From Oscillospiraceae bacterium (GTDB lineage Bacteria; Bacillota; Clostridia; Oscillospirales; CAG-272): DNA of 64,000 bases. The notes beneath the pieces are model-generated. The model made no database searches. It had not been told where the DNA came from and worked only from the letters and a program-made list of their open reading frames with translations. Made by a program: the position numbers and the translations under genes. Below, piece by piece: positions 7,927 to 15,147 of the stretch (position 1 is the stretch's first letter; the number at the start of each line of letters is the position of its first letter). Location of the stretch: contig QAKK01000040.1 of NCBI GenBank assembly GCA_003343845.1, positions 17,165-81,164 of the forward strand, given 5' to 3'.

Positions 7927-8412
7927 ATGCATCGGTTCATCCAAACTTTTGTGAAGATTTTTGTGCTGGCGACGGCGCTCTGTGTGTTTGCGGGGTGCAC
8001 GCCTGCCGATTTGTCTTCGGCGAAGGACGATCCCGATACGACGGTCATCACCGCACGCAGGAAGAATGCGCAGACAGAGCTGACTGAAACGCTTGCGGAT
8101 GAGAAAGCCAAACTGCCGCTTTTCACCGGCAGTACAGAGCGGACCGCAGAGAGCACGACAAGCGAACCGGCAGCCGAAACCGAAACGACAGCGTGCGCGG
8201 CGACGTCGGGGGCAGCAGTTACGGAAACTTCTTTCCGCACGGAACAGCCGGGTTCGGCAGGCTATGTTTGCAATACAAGCAGCAAGAAGTTCCACCTGCC
8301 AAGTTGCGGTTCCGTCAAGACGATCAGCGACAAGAACCGCGAAAACTACAACGGTCCGCGCGATGATTTGATCGCCGAGGGGTATTCCCCCTGCAAAAAG
8401 TGCAATCCTTAA
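7927..8412 (+). CDS. Lipoprotein with Cys-rich (Ada/thermonuclease-tail-like) C-terminal domain
   Basis: 161 residues. Signal peptide ending in the lipobox VFAGC near residue 24, so a lipid-anchored surface protein. A low-complexity Thr/Glu/Ala linker (residues ~30-105) leads to a compact domain: GYVCNTSSKKFHLPSC...YSPCKKCNP. The spacing of its Cys and His residues matches the small metal-binding module found at the ends of many secreted nucleases and related to the Ada N-terminal zinc site. Here there is no nuclease domain attached, so the module stands alone on a stalk. Function unknown; zinc binding is inferred from the family. The AAGGAAAG ribosome-binding site is rather far (14 nt) from the ATG. 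Confidence 0.75.
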   Translation: MHRFIQTFVKIFVLATALCVFAGCTPADLSSAKDDPDTTVITARRKNAQTELTETLADEKAKLPLFTGSTERTAESTTSEPAAETETTACAATSGAAVTETSFRTEQPGSAGYVCNTSSKKFHLPSCGSVKTISDKNRENYNGPRDDLIAEGYSPCKKCNP

Positions 8413-8424
8413 GGAGGGCTGATT

Positions 8425-8949
8425 ATGCAAGATATTTTTGTGTGTATGAAGACGCGGCGGAGCGTTCGGCGCTACAAGCCGGATGCCGTCCCGCAGGAAC
8501 TGCTTGCTCCGATTGTCGAAGCGGGGCTGTATGCCGCGAGCGGGCTCGGACGGCAAAGTCCGATCATTCTGCAGGTGACGGATCGTGCGATGCGCGACCG
8601 CCTGATGCAGCTGAATGCGGCAGTGCTCGGGCGCGAAGGCAGCGATCCGTTCTACGGCGCGCCGGTGATCTTTGTCGTGCTGGCGGATCGTGCGTGCCCG
8701 ACCTATGTGTACGACGGCAGTCTGGCGCTCGGCAACATGATGCTTGCCGCGCATGCAGAGGGGCTGGGCAGCTGCTGGATCCATCGTGCAAAGGAGGTCT
8801 TTTCCACCGAGGCGGGCAAGGAGATCCTGCACGAGCTCGGTGTTGAGGGGGACTACGAGGGCATCGGGCATCTTGCCGTCGGCTATCCGGACGGCGAATA
8901 TCCCGCGCCGCCCGCGCGGCGGGACGGTCGCGTCTTTTACGCAGACTGA
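8425..8949 (+). CDS. Nitroreductase family protein
   Basis: 174 residues, the size of small FMN-dependent nitroreductases. N-terminal KTRRSVRRYKPDAVP is the family RRSxRxF/Y motif that contacts the FMN phosphate; GLYAASGLGRQ, a GAPVIFVVLAD strand and GLGSCWIHRAKE follow in the normal order. The family uses NAD(P)H to reduce nitro groups, quinones or enones through FMN. The gene starts 12 nt after the lipoprotein stop with its own AAGGAGG site, so the two are probably cotranscribed. No evidence for a specific physiological substrate. Confidence 0.88.
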   Translation: MQDIFVCMKTRRSVRRYKPDAVPQELLAPIVEAGLYAASGLGRQSPIILQVTDRAMRDRLMQLNAAVLGREGSDPFYGAPVIFVVLADRACPTYVYDGSLALGNMMLAAHAEGLGSCWIHRAKEVFSTEAGKEILHELGVEGDYEGIGHLAVGYPDGEYPAPPARRDGRVFYAD

Positions 8950-8960
8950 AACAATGCAAA

Positions 8961-8998
8961 AAAGGAGAGCATTTCGCCTGAAATGCTCTCCTTTTTCA
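8961..8998. terminator. Bidirectional terminator between nitroreductase and PHP gene
   Basis: 14-bp stem (8961-8974 with 8981-8994), loop CGCCTG, A-run before and T-run after. Confidence 0.9.
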
Positions 8999-9007
8999 TA
9001 TTCGGTT

Positions 9008-9874
9008 TCAGTTTTTTGCACGTGCGCGGAGCGCCTCGTAAAAGCTGTAGGGAACGGCAAGATTGCCGCGCCCCGTGCCGAGGGCAATGTCCGGCTTGAC
9101 GCTGCCGTGAAAGTCGCTGCCCCCGCTCGGCAGGATGCCGTAGGTTTTGACGGCGGCAAGCATGGCGGCAGTGTCCGCGTCGGAATAGGTGGAATAATAG
9201 ACTTCCGCCCCGTCAAGCCCGGCGGCAGCGGCGGCGGGAAGAATGGCATAGACCTTGGAGATGTCCACATGGTAGAGCGGATGCGCCCAAACGGCGACGC
9301 CGCCCCATGCCTTGATCTGTCGGACCGTTTTAAAGAAATTTGGATTGTGCGGGCGGATGTAGAAGCCGCAGTCGGTGTCGAGCAGCTTCTGAAACGCCTC
9401 GTTTACCGACTGCACAATCCCCTTGCGGATCAGCAGCTGCGCAATGTGTGAGCGGTTGCGGAAGATGCCCGGAAACGCCGCACACAGCTCATCATAGCTG
9501 ATGTCGAATCCGGCAGCGCGCAGATTTTCGATCGTCTGTCGGTTGCTGTCCTCTTTCATCGCGTTGCGCTTTGCCATAAAGTCGGTCACGTCGTTAAAGA
9601 CGATCGGCGGCAGAAACAGACCCAGCAGGTGCAGCTCCTCACCGGCAAAATCGGTTGAAAACTCCGCACCGCAGACGGCGCGGATCGGCTTGCCCGCCGC
9701 AGCGGCGGCAAAACGCGCGCAGCCGGCGACCGTATTGTGGTCGGTCAGCGCGATCGCGCCGAGCCCGCGCTCCAGCGCCATCCCGACGAGTTCTTCGGGC
9801 GTCAGTGTGCCGTCCGAGCAGGTTGAATGTGTATGCAGATCGCAGAAAAGCGTGTTTGCGTTACCGATTTCCAC
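9008..9874 (-). CDS. PHP domain phosphoesterase
   Basis: 288 residues. The four PHP metal-binding motifs are in order: CDLHTHSTCSDG near residues 11-22, LTDHNTV near 45-50, WAHPLYH, and GGSDFHG towards the C-terminus. Stand-alone PHP proteins of this size are 5'-3' exonuclease or nucleoside 3',5'-bisphosphate phosphatase (YciV/RNase AM type), so a role in nucleic-acid turnover is likely but not proven. The start is the GTG at 9874: an AGGAGG lies 8 nt upstream and the conserved motif begins right after it; the longer upstream frame has no such site. Own promoter at 9906-9934. Confidence 0.85.
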   Translation of the reverse strand: MEIGNANTLFCDLHTHSTCSDGTLTPEELVGMALERGLGAIALTDHNTVAGCARFAAAAAGKPIRAVCGAEFSTDFAGEELHLLGLFLPPIVFNDVTDFMAKRNAMKEDSNRQTIENLRAAGFDISYDELCAAFPGIFRNRSHIAQLLIRKGIVQSVNEAFQKLLDTDCGFYIRPHNPNFFKTVRQIKAWGGVAVWAHPLYHVDISKVYAILPAAAAAGLDGAEVYYSTYSDADTAAMLAAVKTYGILPSGGSDFHGSVKPDIALGTGRGNLAVPYSFYEALRARAKN

Positions 9875-9905
9875 GATGCACACCTCCTGTTCCGTTCTTA
9901 TCTGT

Positions 9906-9934
9906 AGTTTATCATATCTGCGTGGCTTTTGCAA
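9906..9934 (-). promoter_or_regulatory. Promoter of the PHP gene
   Basis: Minus strand TTGCAA-N17-TAAACT with TG before the -10. Confidence 0.7.
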
Positions 9935-9960
9935 GACGATGTCGGGCGGAAAAGCTGCCG

Positions 9961-9997
9961 AAAATGTAAAAAATGACCGGATGCATGTCCGGTCATT
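9961..9997 (-). terminator. Terminator of the ribbon-helix-helix gene
   Basis: 10-bp stem (9972-9981 with 9988-9997), T-run on the minus strand at 9961-9971. The stem overlaps the stop codon of the gene. Confidence 0.8.
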
Positions 9998-10166
9998 CTT
10001 CAAATTCGATTTTACCGTTGCCTTTTTCATATTCGGCAACTGCGCGTTTCATATATTGTTCGATCTCTTTGTTTGCCGAGCGCCCCTCGGACTCTGCGAT
10101 GTAACGGAATTTACGGAATAATACGCGGTCTACGCGCAAGGTATATCGCAGCAATTTATCTTCCAT
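9993..10166 (-). CDS. Small ribbon-helix-helix (Arc-like) DNA-binding protein
   Basis: 57 residues: MEDKLLRYTLRVDRVLFRKFRYIAE and onward. The pattern is a short beta strand (RYTLRVD), then helix (LFRKFRYIAESEG), then helix (SANKEIEQYMKRAVAEYEK), the Arc/MetJ fold. Such proteins dimerise and bind DNA through the paired strands, often as antitoxins or small repressors. No toxin-like partner is next to it, so an orphan regulator is more likely. The start at 10166 is chosen because a GAGGG site lies 7 nt upstream and the fold begins there; the frame upstream codes an implausible low-complexity extension. Confidence 0.75.
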   Translation of the reverse strand: MEDKLLRYTLRVDRVLFRKFRYIAESEGRSANKEIEQYMKRAVAEYEKGNGKIEFEE

Positions 10167-10500
10167 GGTTGTACCCTCATATTCTGAATACAGTATAAAC
10201 TTATTATAATAAAAAGATTGCAATGAACAAAAATGGCGGTACAATGACGCATAAATGACGAATATAATTTCAGACTGAATATGCAGATGAGATTCTGGCT
10301 TTTTGGGATGGGCATTCGAGAGGGACGGCATATACAATTCAAAAGGCGGAGAAGATGGGCAGGAAAATCAAGGTTGTGCGGATCAATTAAGGGAATAAAG
10401 ACTGCCGGATCACGCTGCTTTTTTCCCTTTCGGGCTTGCTTTTCTCTATAAAAAGTGGTACAATACTTATAATACTGAAAAGTGGATCGGAGGGAAGACC
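10167..10500. other. Intergenic region with a candidate small transcript
   Basis: No protein gene recognised. It holds the upstream region of the RHH gene, a plus-strand promoter candidate (TTGCAA at 10218-10223, N16, TACAAT at 10240-10245) with no obvious gene behind it, and a weak bulged stem (GCGGATC near 10378, GGATCACGC near 10417) followed by CTGCTTTTTT. An untranslated RNA of ~180 nt is possible. Confidence 0.35.
10436..10464 (+). promoter_or_regulatory. Promoter of the DtxR/MntR-like regulator
   Basis: TTGCTT-N17-TACAAT. Confidence 0.75.
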
Positions 10501-10875
10501 GTGCATTTGCAGGAATCCGGCGAGATGTATCTCGAGACGATTTATGTCCTTTCAAAGAAGGGCGGAGAAGTGCGCTCGGTTGAGGTCGGCGAATATATGG
10601 GCTTTTCCAAGCCGAGCGTCAGCCGCGCCATCCGCCTTCTGAAGGAAGGCGGCTATGTGGAGATGGCGGAGGACGGTCCGCTCACCCTGACCCCGTCGGG
10701 GCTTGCGGTGGCAAAAAAAATCTACGAGCGGCATACCATGCTGTCCGCGTTTCTTGAGCGGCTCGGCGTGTCGCCGGAGGTAGCGGCGCACGATGCCTGC
10801 AAGATGGAGCACGACATCAGCGACGAGACCTTTGATGCGATCAAGCGGCATGTCGCAAGCGGAAATAAAGAATAA
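10501..10875 (+). CDS. DtxR/MntR family metal-dependent transcriptional regulator
   Basis: 124 residues, a short MntR-type protein with no C-terminal SH3 domain. Winged helix at ~5-65: EMYLETIYVLS, VRSVEVGEYMGFSKPSVSRAIRLL (recognition helix), GYVEMAEDGPLTLT (wing). The dimerisation half carries metal-ligand-type residues: RHTMLSAFLERLGV and ACKMEHDISDETF, the usual H-x20-E-H pattern. Known members sense Mn(II) or Fe(II) and repress uptake genes. Start is GTG with GGAGGG 7 nt upstream. It stands alone; the next operon starts after a terminator and has its own promoter, so regulation of it is only possible in trans. Confidence 0.85.
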   Translation: MHLQESGEMYLETIYVLSKKGGEVRSVEVGEYMGFSKPSVSRAIRLLKEGGYVEMAEDGPLTLTPSGLAVAKKIYERHTMLSAFLERLGVSPEVAAHDACKMEHDISDETFDAIKRHVASGNKE

Positions 10876-10879
10876 AGGC

Positions 10880-10912
10880 GGGCTGCAAAACCGATGTTTT
10901 GCAGCCCTTTTT
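10880..10912 (+). terminator. Terminator of the DtxR/MntR-like gene
   Basis: 12-bp stem GGGCTGCAAAAC/GTTTTGCAGCCC, loop CGAT, then T-run. Confidence 0.92.
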
Positions 10913-10924
10913 CCGACTGAACCC

Positions 10925-10953
10925 TTTACTTTTGGGCGAGGATATTTTATACT
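10925..10953 (+). promoter_or_regulatory. Promoter of the larA-ECF-glycerate kinase operon
   Basis: TTTACT-N17-TATACT, then a CGGAGG site before the ATG at 10985. Confidence 0.75.
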
Positions 10954-10984
10954 GGTAGTAACGAAAAAATACGGAGGCAATACA

Positions 10985-12277
10985 ATGGCTCATCTTGATT
11001 TTCCGTTCGGCAAAACGGCGCTCGGACTTGACATTGCGGACACACGGCTGCGCGCCGTGCTGACCTCTGGACTGCATGCTTATACGCCGGAGGCGGACGG
11101 CGAGGCCCTGGTGCGACGCGCCATGGCAGATCCCATCGGCGCAAAGCCGCTTGCCGAGCTTGCACGCGGCAAGCAGAGGGTCGTCATCATCGCAAGCGAC
11201 CACACTCGCCCCGTCCCGTCAAAGGTTATCATCCCGCAGATGCTTGCCGAGGTGCGGCGCGGCAATCCGGCGGCGGACATCACCATCCTGATCGCCACGG
11301 GCTGCCACCGCGAAACCACGCGCGATGAGCTTGTCGCCAAATTCGGCGAAGACATCGTGCAAAACGAAAAGATCTATGTGCACGACTGCGACGATGCGGC
11401 GATGCTCACGGACATCGGCGTGCTGCCGTCCGGCGGCGCGTGCATCGTCAACCGGCTTGCTGCCGAGGCGGATCTGCTGCTCGCCGAAGGGTTCATCGAG
11501 CCGCACTTTTTTGCCGGTTATTCGGGCGGGCGCAAGAGCGTGCTCCCCGGGATCTGCTCGCGCACGACCGTGCTTGCCAATCACTGCGCCGAGTTCATTG
11601 ACAGCCCCTTTGCACGCACAGGCGTGATCGAGGGGAACCCCATTCACCGGGATATGGTCTGGGCGGCGCGTCGCATCGGACTTGCCTATATCGTCAATGT
11701 CGTCATCAACGCCGAGAAGAAGGTCGTTTACGCCGTGGCGGGTGACGTGGAAGCCGCCCATGCGGCGGGATGCGCCTTTTTGTCGAAGTATTGCGGCGCC
11801 GCGGCAGAGCCTGCCGACATCGCGATCTCGACCAACGGCGGTTATCCGCTCGATCAGAACATTTACCAGTCGGTCAAAGGCATGACTGCGGCAGAAGCCG
11901 CCGTGCGGAAAGGCGGCGTCATCGTGATGCTTGCCTCTGCCGAGGACGGCACGGGCGGCGACGAATTTTACCGCTGCATGAAAGAGAAGGACGATGTCCG
12001 TGACATCTATGCGGACATCATGACGCGCGGGCGGAACGAGACGGTCAGCGACCAGTGGATGACGCAGATCCTCTCCCGCATCCTCATGCGCGCATCGGTG
12101 GTCTACGTTTCAAACGCCGATCCCGAGCTGGTGCGCGGCTATCATCTGATCCCTGCCGCCACGCTGGACGAAGCCATGCACATTGCCGAGGAGCTGCTCG
12201 GCGACCCGAATGCCTCTGTCAATGCCATTCCGGACGGCGTGTCGGTCATGGTGATTCCGAAGGAGAAAGCGGAATGA
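10985..12277 (+). CDS. larA: LarA-type nickel-dependent 2-hydroxyacid racemase
   Basis: 430 residues, close to characterised lactate racemase LarA (~424). The residues that bind the nickel-pincer cofactor and substrate in the Lactiplantibacillus enzyme occur at identical numbers: Asp72 and Arg75 in SDHTRP, His108 in TGCHRE, His174 in IEPHFFAGYSGG, Lys184 (cofactor attachment) in GGRKS, His200 (nickel ligand), Gln295 and Lys298 in IYQSVKG. So it should be an active racemase or epimerase, not a degenerate homologue. The family acts on lactate, malate, phenyllactate, gluconate and others. The downstream glycerate kinase makes a C3/C4 hydroxyacid such as glycerate plausible; that is inference. 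The cofactor genes larB, larC and larE are not in the window. Confidence 0.88.
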   Translation: MAHLDFPFGKTALGLDIADTRLRAVLTSGLHAYTPEADGEALVRRAMADPIGAKPLAELARGKQRVVIIASDHTRPVPSKVIIPQMLAEVRRGNPAADITILIATGCHRETTRDELVAKFGEDIVQNEKIYVHDCDDAAMLTDIGVLPSGGACIVNRLAAEADLLLAEGFIEPHFFAGYSGGRKSVLPGICSRTTVLANHCAEFIDSPFARTGVIEGNPIHRDMVWAARRIGLAYIVNVVINAEKKVVYAVAGDVEAAHAAGCAFLSKYCGAAAEPADIAISTNGGYPLDQNIYQSVKGMTAAEAAVRKGGVIVMLASAEDGTGGDEFYRCMKEKDDVRDIYADIMTRGRNETVSDQWMTQILSRILMRASVVYVSNADPELVRGYHLIPAATLDEAMHIAEELLGDPNASVNAIPDGVSVMVIPKEKAE

Positions 12278-12846
12278 AGAATACAACGAGAAAAATCACT
12301 TACGGCGCGCTGATCATTGCCTGTGCCGTCGTCCTGCCGCAGCTGTTCCACCTTTCCGGCATTCCGAACAGTGGCGCGGTCTTCCTGCCGATGCACATTC
12401 CCGTGCTGCTCGGCGGGTTTATCCTCGGTCCGCTTTTCGGTGCGCTCATCGGGGTGTTGTCCCCGCTCATCAGCAGCCTGCTTACGGCAATGCCCGCGCC
12501 TGCGCGGCTGCCGTTCATGATGATCGAGCTTGCAGGCTACGGCTTTTTTGCCGGACTGATGTACCACACCCTCGGCTTCTCGCGCAAAAAGCTCGGTACA
12601 TATATTTCGCTGATCTCCGCCATGCTGTTCGGGCGCGTGCTGTATTCGCTTGCCGCATTTGTCGCGGGGACATGGCTGAACATGGAGAAGGCGGGCGGCA
12701 TTATGGCGGGCGTCAATGCGACGGTCACCGGCTTTGCCGGCATCGTGATCCAGTTGATGTTTATCCCGCCGCTTGTATACGCGCTGCGCCGTGCGGGCAT
12801 GCTGGATGTATTCCTGCGCCGCGGGGACGGCATTGACCGCATCTGA
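12274..12846 (+). CDS. ECF transporter S component
   Basis: 190 residues, five to six hydrophobic helices. The segment MHIPVLLGGFILGPLFGALIG followed by PLISSLLTAMP is typical of the S (substrate-capture) subunits of energy-coupling-factor importers. The ATG overlaps the larA stop (ATGA), so the two are translationally coupled. There are no EcfA or EcfT genes here, so it should share a module encoded elsewhere (group II). S components bind vitamins, metals or small acids; given its neighbours, uptake of the racemase substrate, or of a cofactor precursor for the nickel enzyme, are both reasonable guesses. Confidence 0.82.
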   Translation: MKNTTRKITYGALIIACAVVLPQLFHLSGIPNSGAVFLPMHIPVLLGGFILGPLFGALIGVLSPLISSLLTAMPAPARLPFMMIELAGYGFFAGLMYHTLGFSRKKLGTYISLISAMLFGRVLYSLAAFVAGTWLNMEKAGGIMAGVNATVTGFAGIVIQLMFIPPLVYALRRAGMLDVFLRRGDGIDRI

Positions 12847-12860
12847 AAGGAAACTAACCC

Positions 12861-13994
12861 ATGAAAATTATCGTAGCAACGGATTCGTACAAGGGCACGA
12901 TCAACGCGCCGGACGCCACCGCGATCATTGCCGACGCGCTGGCGGAAAAGCTGCCGCTTGCGCAGATCCTGCGGATGCCGATCGCCGACGGCGGCGAGGG
13001 CAGTGCAGAGTGTCTGGTCTCGGCATGCGGCGGCGGATACGCCGTCACAACCGTGAAAAATTGCTTTTTTGAGGATGCCCAGGTGCGCATCGGACTGGTC
13101 GGCGAGGGAGATACCGCCATCGTCGAGCTTGCCGAGGCGGCTGGACTTCGCTATGCGGAGGGACGTGCCAACCCCATGTTCACAACGACCTACGGCGTCG
13201 GGCAGATGATCCGCACGGCAGCGGGGCTCGGCGTGCGCCGAATCCTGCTCTGCCTTGGCGGCAGCGCGACCAACGATCTCGGGCTCGGCGCAGCGGCGGC
13301 GCTCGGCGTGCGCTTTTTTGATGCAAACGGCGAGGAAATGCTGCCGCTCGGCGGCACGCTGGATGAAGTCGCCGCGGTGGATCTTTCGCTTGTGCCTGAC
13401 AACATCCGTGCGCTGGAATTCGTCTGCCTCTGCGATGTGACCGGTACGTTGACCGGCACGGACGGCGCGGCACAGATGTTTGCACCGCAGAAGGGCGCGT
13501 CGCCCGAAATGGTGGCGGTACTCGAGGCGGGCGCCGCGCATATGCAGGAGGTTTTCCTGCGTGACCTCGGCGTGGATGTGATCTCCCTTGCGGGCGGCGC
13601 GGCAGCAGGCGGATTTGCCGCAGGGTTTGCGGCGCTGTTCGGGGCGGAGATCCGCAGCGGCATCGGCGAGGTGCTCCGCGTGACCGGCTTTTCCGGCGAG
13701 ATCGAGAGCGCTGATGCGGTCATCACCGGCGAGGGACGCTTTGATCGGCAGAGCGTGTGCGGCAAGGCGATCGGCGGCGTGATCGAGGCGGCAAATCGCT
13801 TCGACGTGCCGGTCTTCGTCCTTGCGGGCAGCGTCGGCGACGCGGAGGGGAGCGGCGCTGCCGCAGTCTTCTCCACGGTGCGCGACTTTTGCAGCTTTGC
13901 GGATATCCGAGATGAGGCCAAGACATACCTGCGCGCAGCGGCGGACAGCCTTGCGGCTGCCATCGCACTCGGCGCGGGCAGCGGCGGCAGGTGA
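12861..13994 (+). CDS. Glycerate kinase (GlxK/GarK family)
   Basis: 377 residues, the usual length of the bacterial glycerate kinase family. Motifs: N-terminal ATDSYKGT, PIADGGEGS near 35-43, LGGSATNDLGLG near 133-144, LAGGAAAGGFAAG, and GEGRFDRQS near 290. These enzymes phosphorylate D-glycerate with ATP, usually to 2-phosphoglycerate, feeding lower glycolysis. It is the last gene of the larA operon, 14 nt after the S component with an AAAGGAAAC site. A kinase that needs one glycerate isomer beside a hydroxyacid racemase suggests a complete use pathway for mixed isomers. Confidence 0.9.
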   Translation: MKIIVATDSYKGTINAPDATAIIADALAEKLPLAQILRMPIADGGEGSAECLVSACGGGYAVTTVKNCFFEDAQVRIGLVGEGDTAIVELAEAAGLRYAEGRANPMFTTTYGVGQMIRTAAGLGVRRILLCLGGSATNDLGLGAAAALGVRFFDANGEEMLPLGGTLDEVAAVDLSLVPDNIRALEFVCLCDVTGTLTGTDGAAQMFAPQKGASPEMVAVLEAGAAHMQEVFLRDLGVDVISLAGGAAAGGFAAGFAALFGAEIRSGIGEVLRVTGFSGEIESADAVITGEGRFDRQSVCGKAIGGVIEAANRFDVPVFVLAGSVGDAEGSGAAAVFSTVRDFCSFADIRDEAKTYLRAAADSLAAAIALGAGSGGR

Positions 13995-14033
13995 AAGGCA
14001 AATCCGGTGCAAAAAACGTGCGTGTTTTCTATA

Positions 14034-14062
14034 TTGACTTTGCCCATCAATTCTTATACTAT
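14034..14062 (+). promoter_or_regulatory. Promoter of galM-galT
   Basis: TTGACT-N17-TACTAT (an alternative TATACT overlaps at N15). The same TATACTATTAAA string occurs in the promoter at 54100. Confidence 0.7.
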
Positions 14063-14104
14063 TAAACCATAAAAGTCTATTTATAATTGAGCGGAGGATT
14101 TCTC

Positions 14105-15133
14105 ATGAAAGAACTTTTCGGAAAGATGCCGGACGGCACGGAAATTTATGCCCATACGATTGCGGACGGCGATATCAGCATCACGGTTCTGGACTACGGC
14201 GCAACACTGCAGAAATTTGTACATAAGGGAACCGATATCATTTTCGGCTACGACGACCTCGAGGGCTACCTGAAAAACGGCGGCTGCCAGGGCGCAACCA
14301 TTGGCAGATATGCCAACCGCATCAGCGGCGGTAAGCTCACGATCGACGGCGTGGACTATCCCATCGTCAAGAACAACGGTCCCGCGCACCTGCACGGCGG
14401 CAGAGTGGGCTTTGACAAGCGCATCTGGCACATCGAGGAGGAGACCTGCGCAAAGTGCGGCGCCCCCAAGCTGGTCTGCACCTATACCTCGGCGGACGGC
14501 GAAGAGGGCTATCCCGGCAAGCTGGAGGTCAAGGTCACGTTCAAGATCAAGGACGGCGCGCTGGCGATCGACTATAAGGCAGAGACCGACAAGCCCACCT
14601 ATGTCAACCTCACCAACCACTCCTACTTCAACCTGCACGGTATTGACAGCGAGACCGCACTGGATCACATTCTGAAGATCAACGCGGACAAGATCACCGC
14701 CGTCGATCCCAAGACCCTGCTGCCCACCGGTCCGCGCCCCGAGGTGACCGACACGGCGTTTGACTTCCGTGTACCCAAGGCGATCGGCACCGACATCGAG
14801 AATACCGGTCTCGGCTATCCGGGTTATGACCACAACTTTATCCTGAACGGCAGAGAGAAGGAGACCTTCGGCTGTCATGAGCTGAATGTCGCGGCGGTAT
14901 GCAGCGTGCCCGAGCGCAAGCTGACCGTGCTGACCAGCATGCCCTGCCTCCAGATCTACACCGCAAACTTCCTCGGCACCAGCAGCTATCCCTTCAAGGG
15001 CGGACACAAGCAGCTGCGCCACATGGCGGTCTGCTTTGAGACGCAGTACGAGCCGGACAGCCCGTCCCGCGGCGAAGCGCGCCTGAATCCCGGCGAGCTG
15101 TATCACGAGATCACGGTCTTCAAGCTGGCATAA
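14105..15133 (+). CDS. galM: Aldose 1-epimerase (galactose mutarotase)
   Basis: 342 residues, the usual GalM size. N-terminal LDYGATLQKFVHKG, substrate-site GRYANRISGGK and NNGPAHLHGGRVGFDKR (catalytic-type His), NHSYFNLHG (second catalytic His), LLPTGPRPEV, GYDHNFILN, and a C-terminal GELYHEITVFKL carrying the likely general-base Glu region. It interconverts alpha and beta anomers of galactose or glucose so that the Leloir pathway can use them. Start at 14105, 8 nt after GGAGG. It is followed after 14 nt by galT, so this is a partial Leloir operon; galK and galE are not in the window. Confidence 0.92.
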   Translation: MKELFGKMPDGTEIYAHTIADGDISITVLDYGATLQKFVHKGTDIIFGYDDLEGYLKNGGCQGATIGRYANRISGGKLTIDGVDYPIVKNNGPAHLHGGRVGFDKRIWHIEEETCAKCGAPKLVCTYTSADGEEGYPGKLEVKVTFKIKDGALAIDYKAETDKPTYVNLTNHSYFNLHGIDSETALDHILKINADKITAVDPKTLLPTGPRPEVTDTAFDFRVPKAIGTDIENTGLGYPGYDHNFILNGREKETFGCHELNVAAVCSVPERKLTVLTSMPCLQIYTANFLGTSSYPFKGGHKQLRHMAVCFETQYEPDSPSRGEARLNPGELYHEITVFKLA

Positions 15134-15147
15134 ACGCGGAGGTAGCC

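Noticed and set aside
9875..10039. N-terminal extension of the PHP protein upstream of 9874
   Set aside because: No ribosome-binding site, and the promoter -10 at 9906-9911 lies inside it; the GTG at 9874 has AGGAGG.
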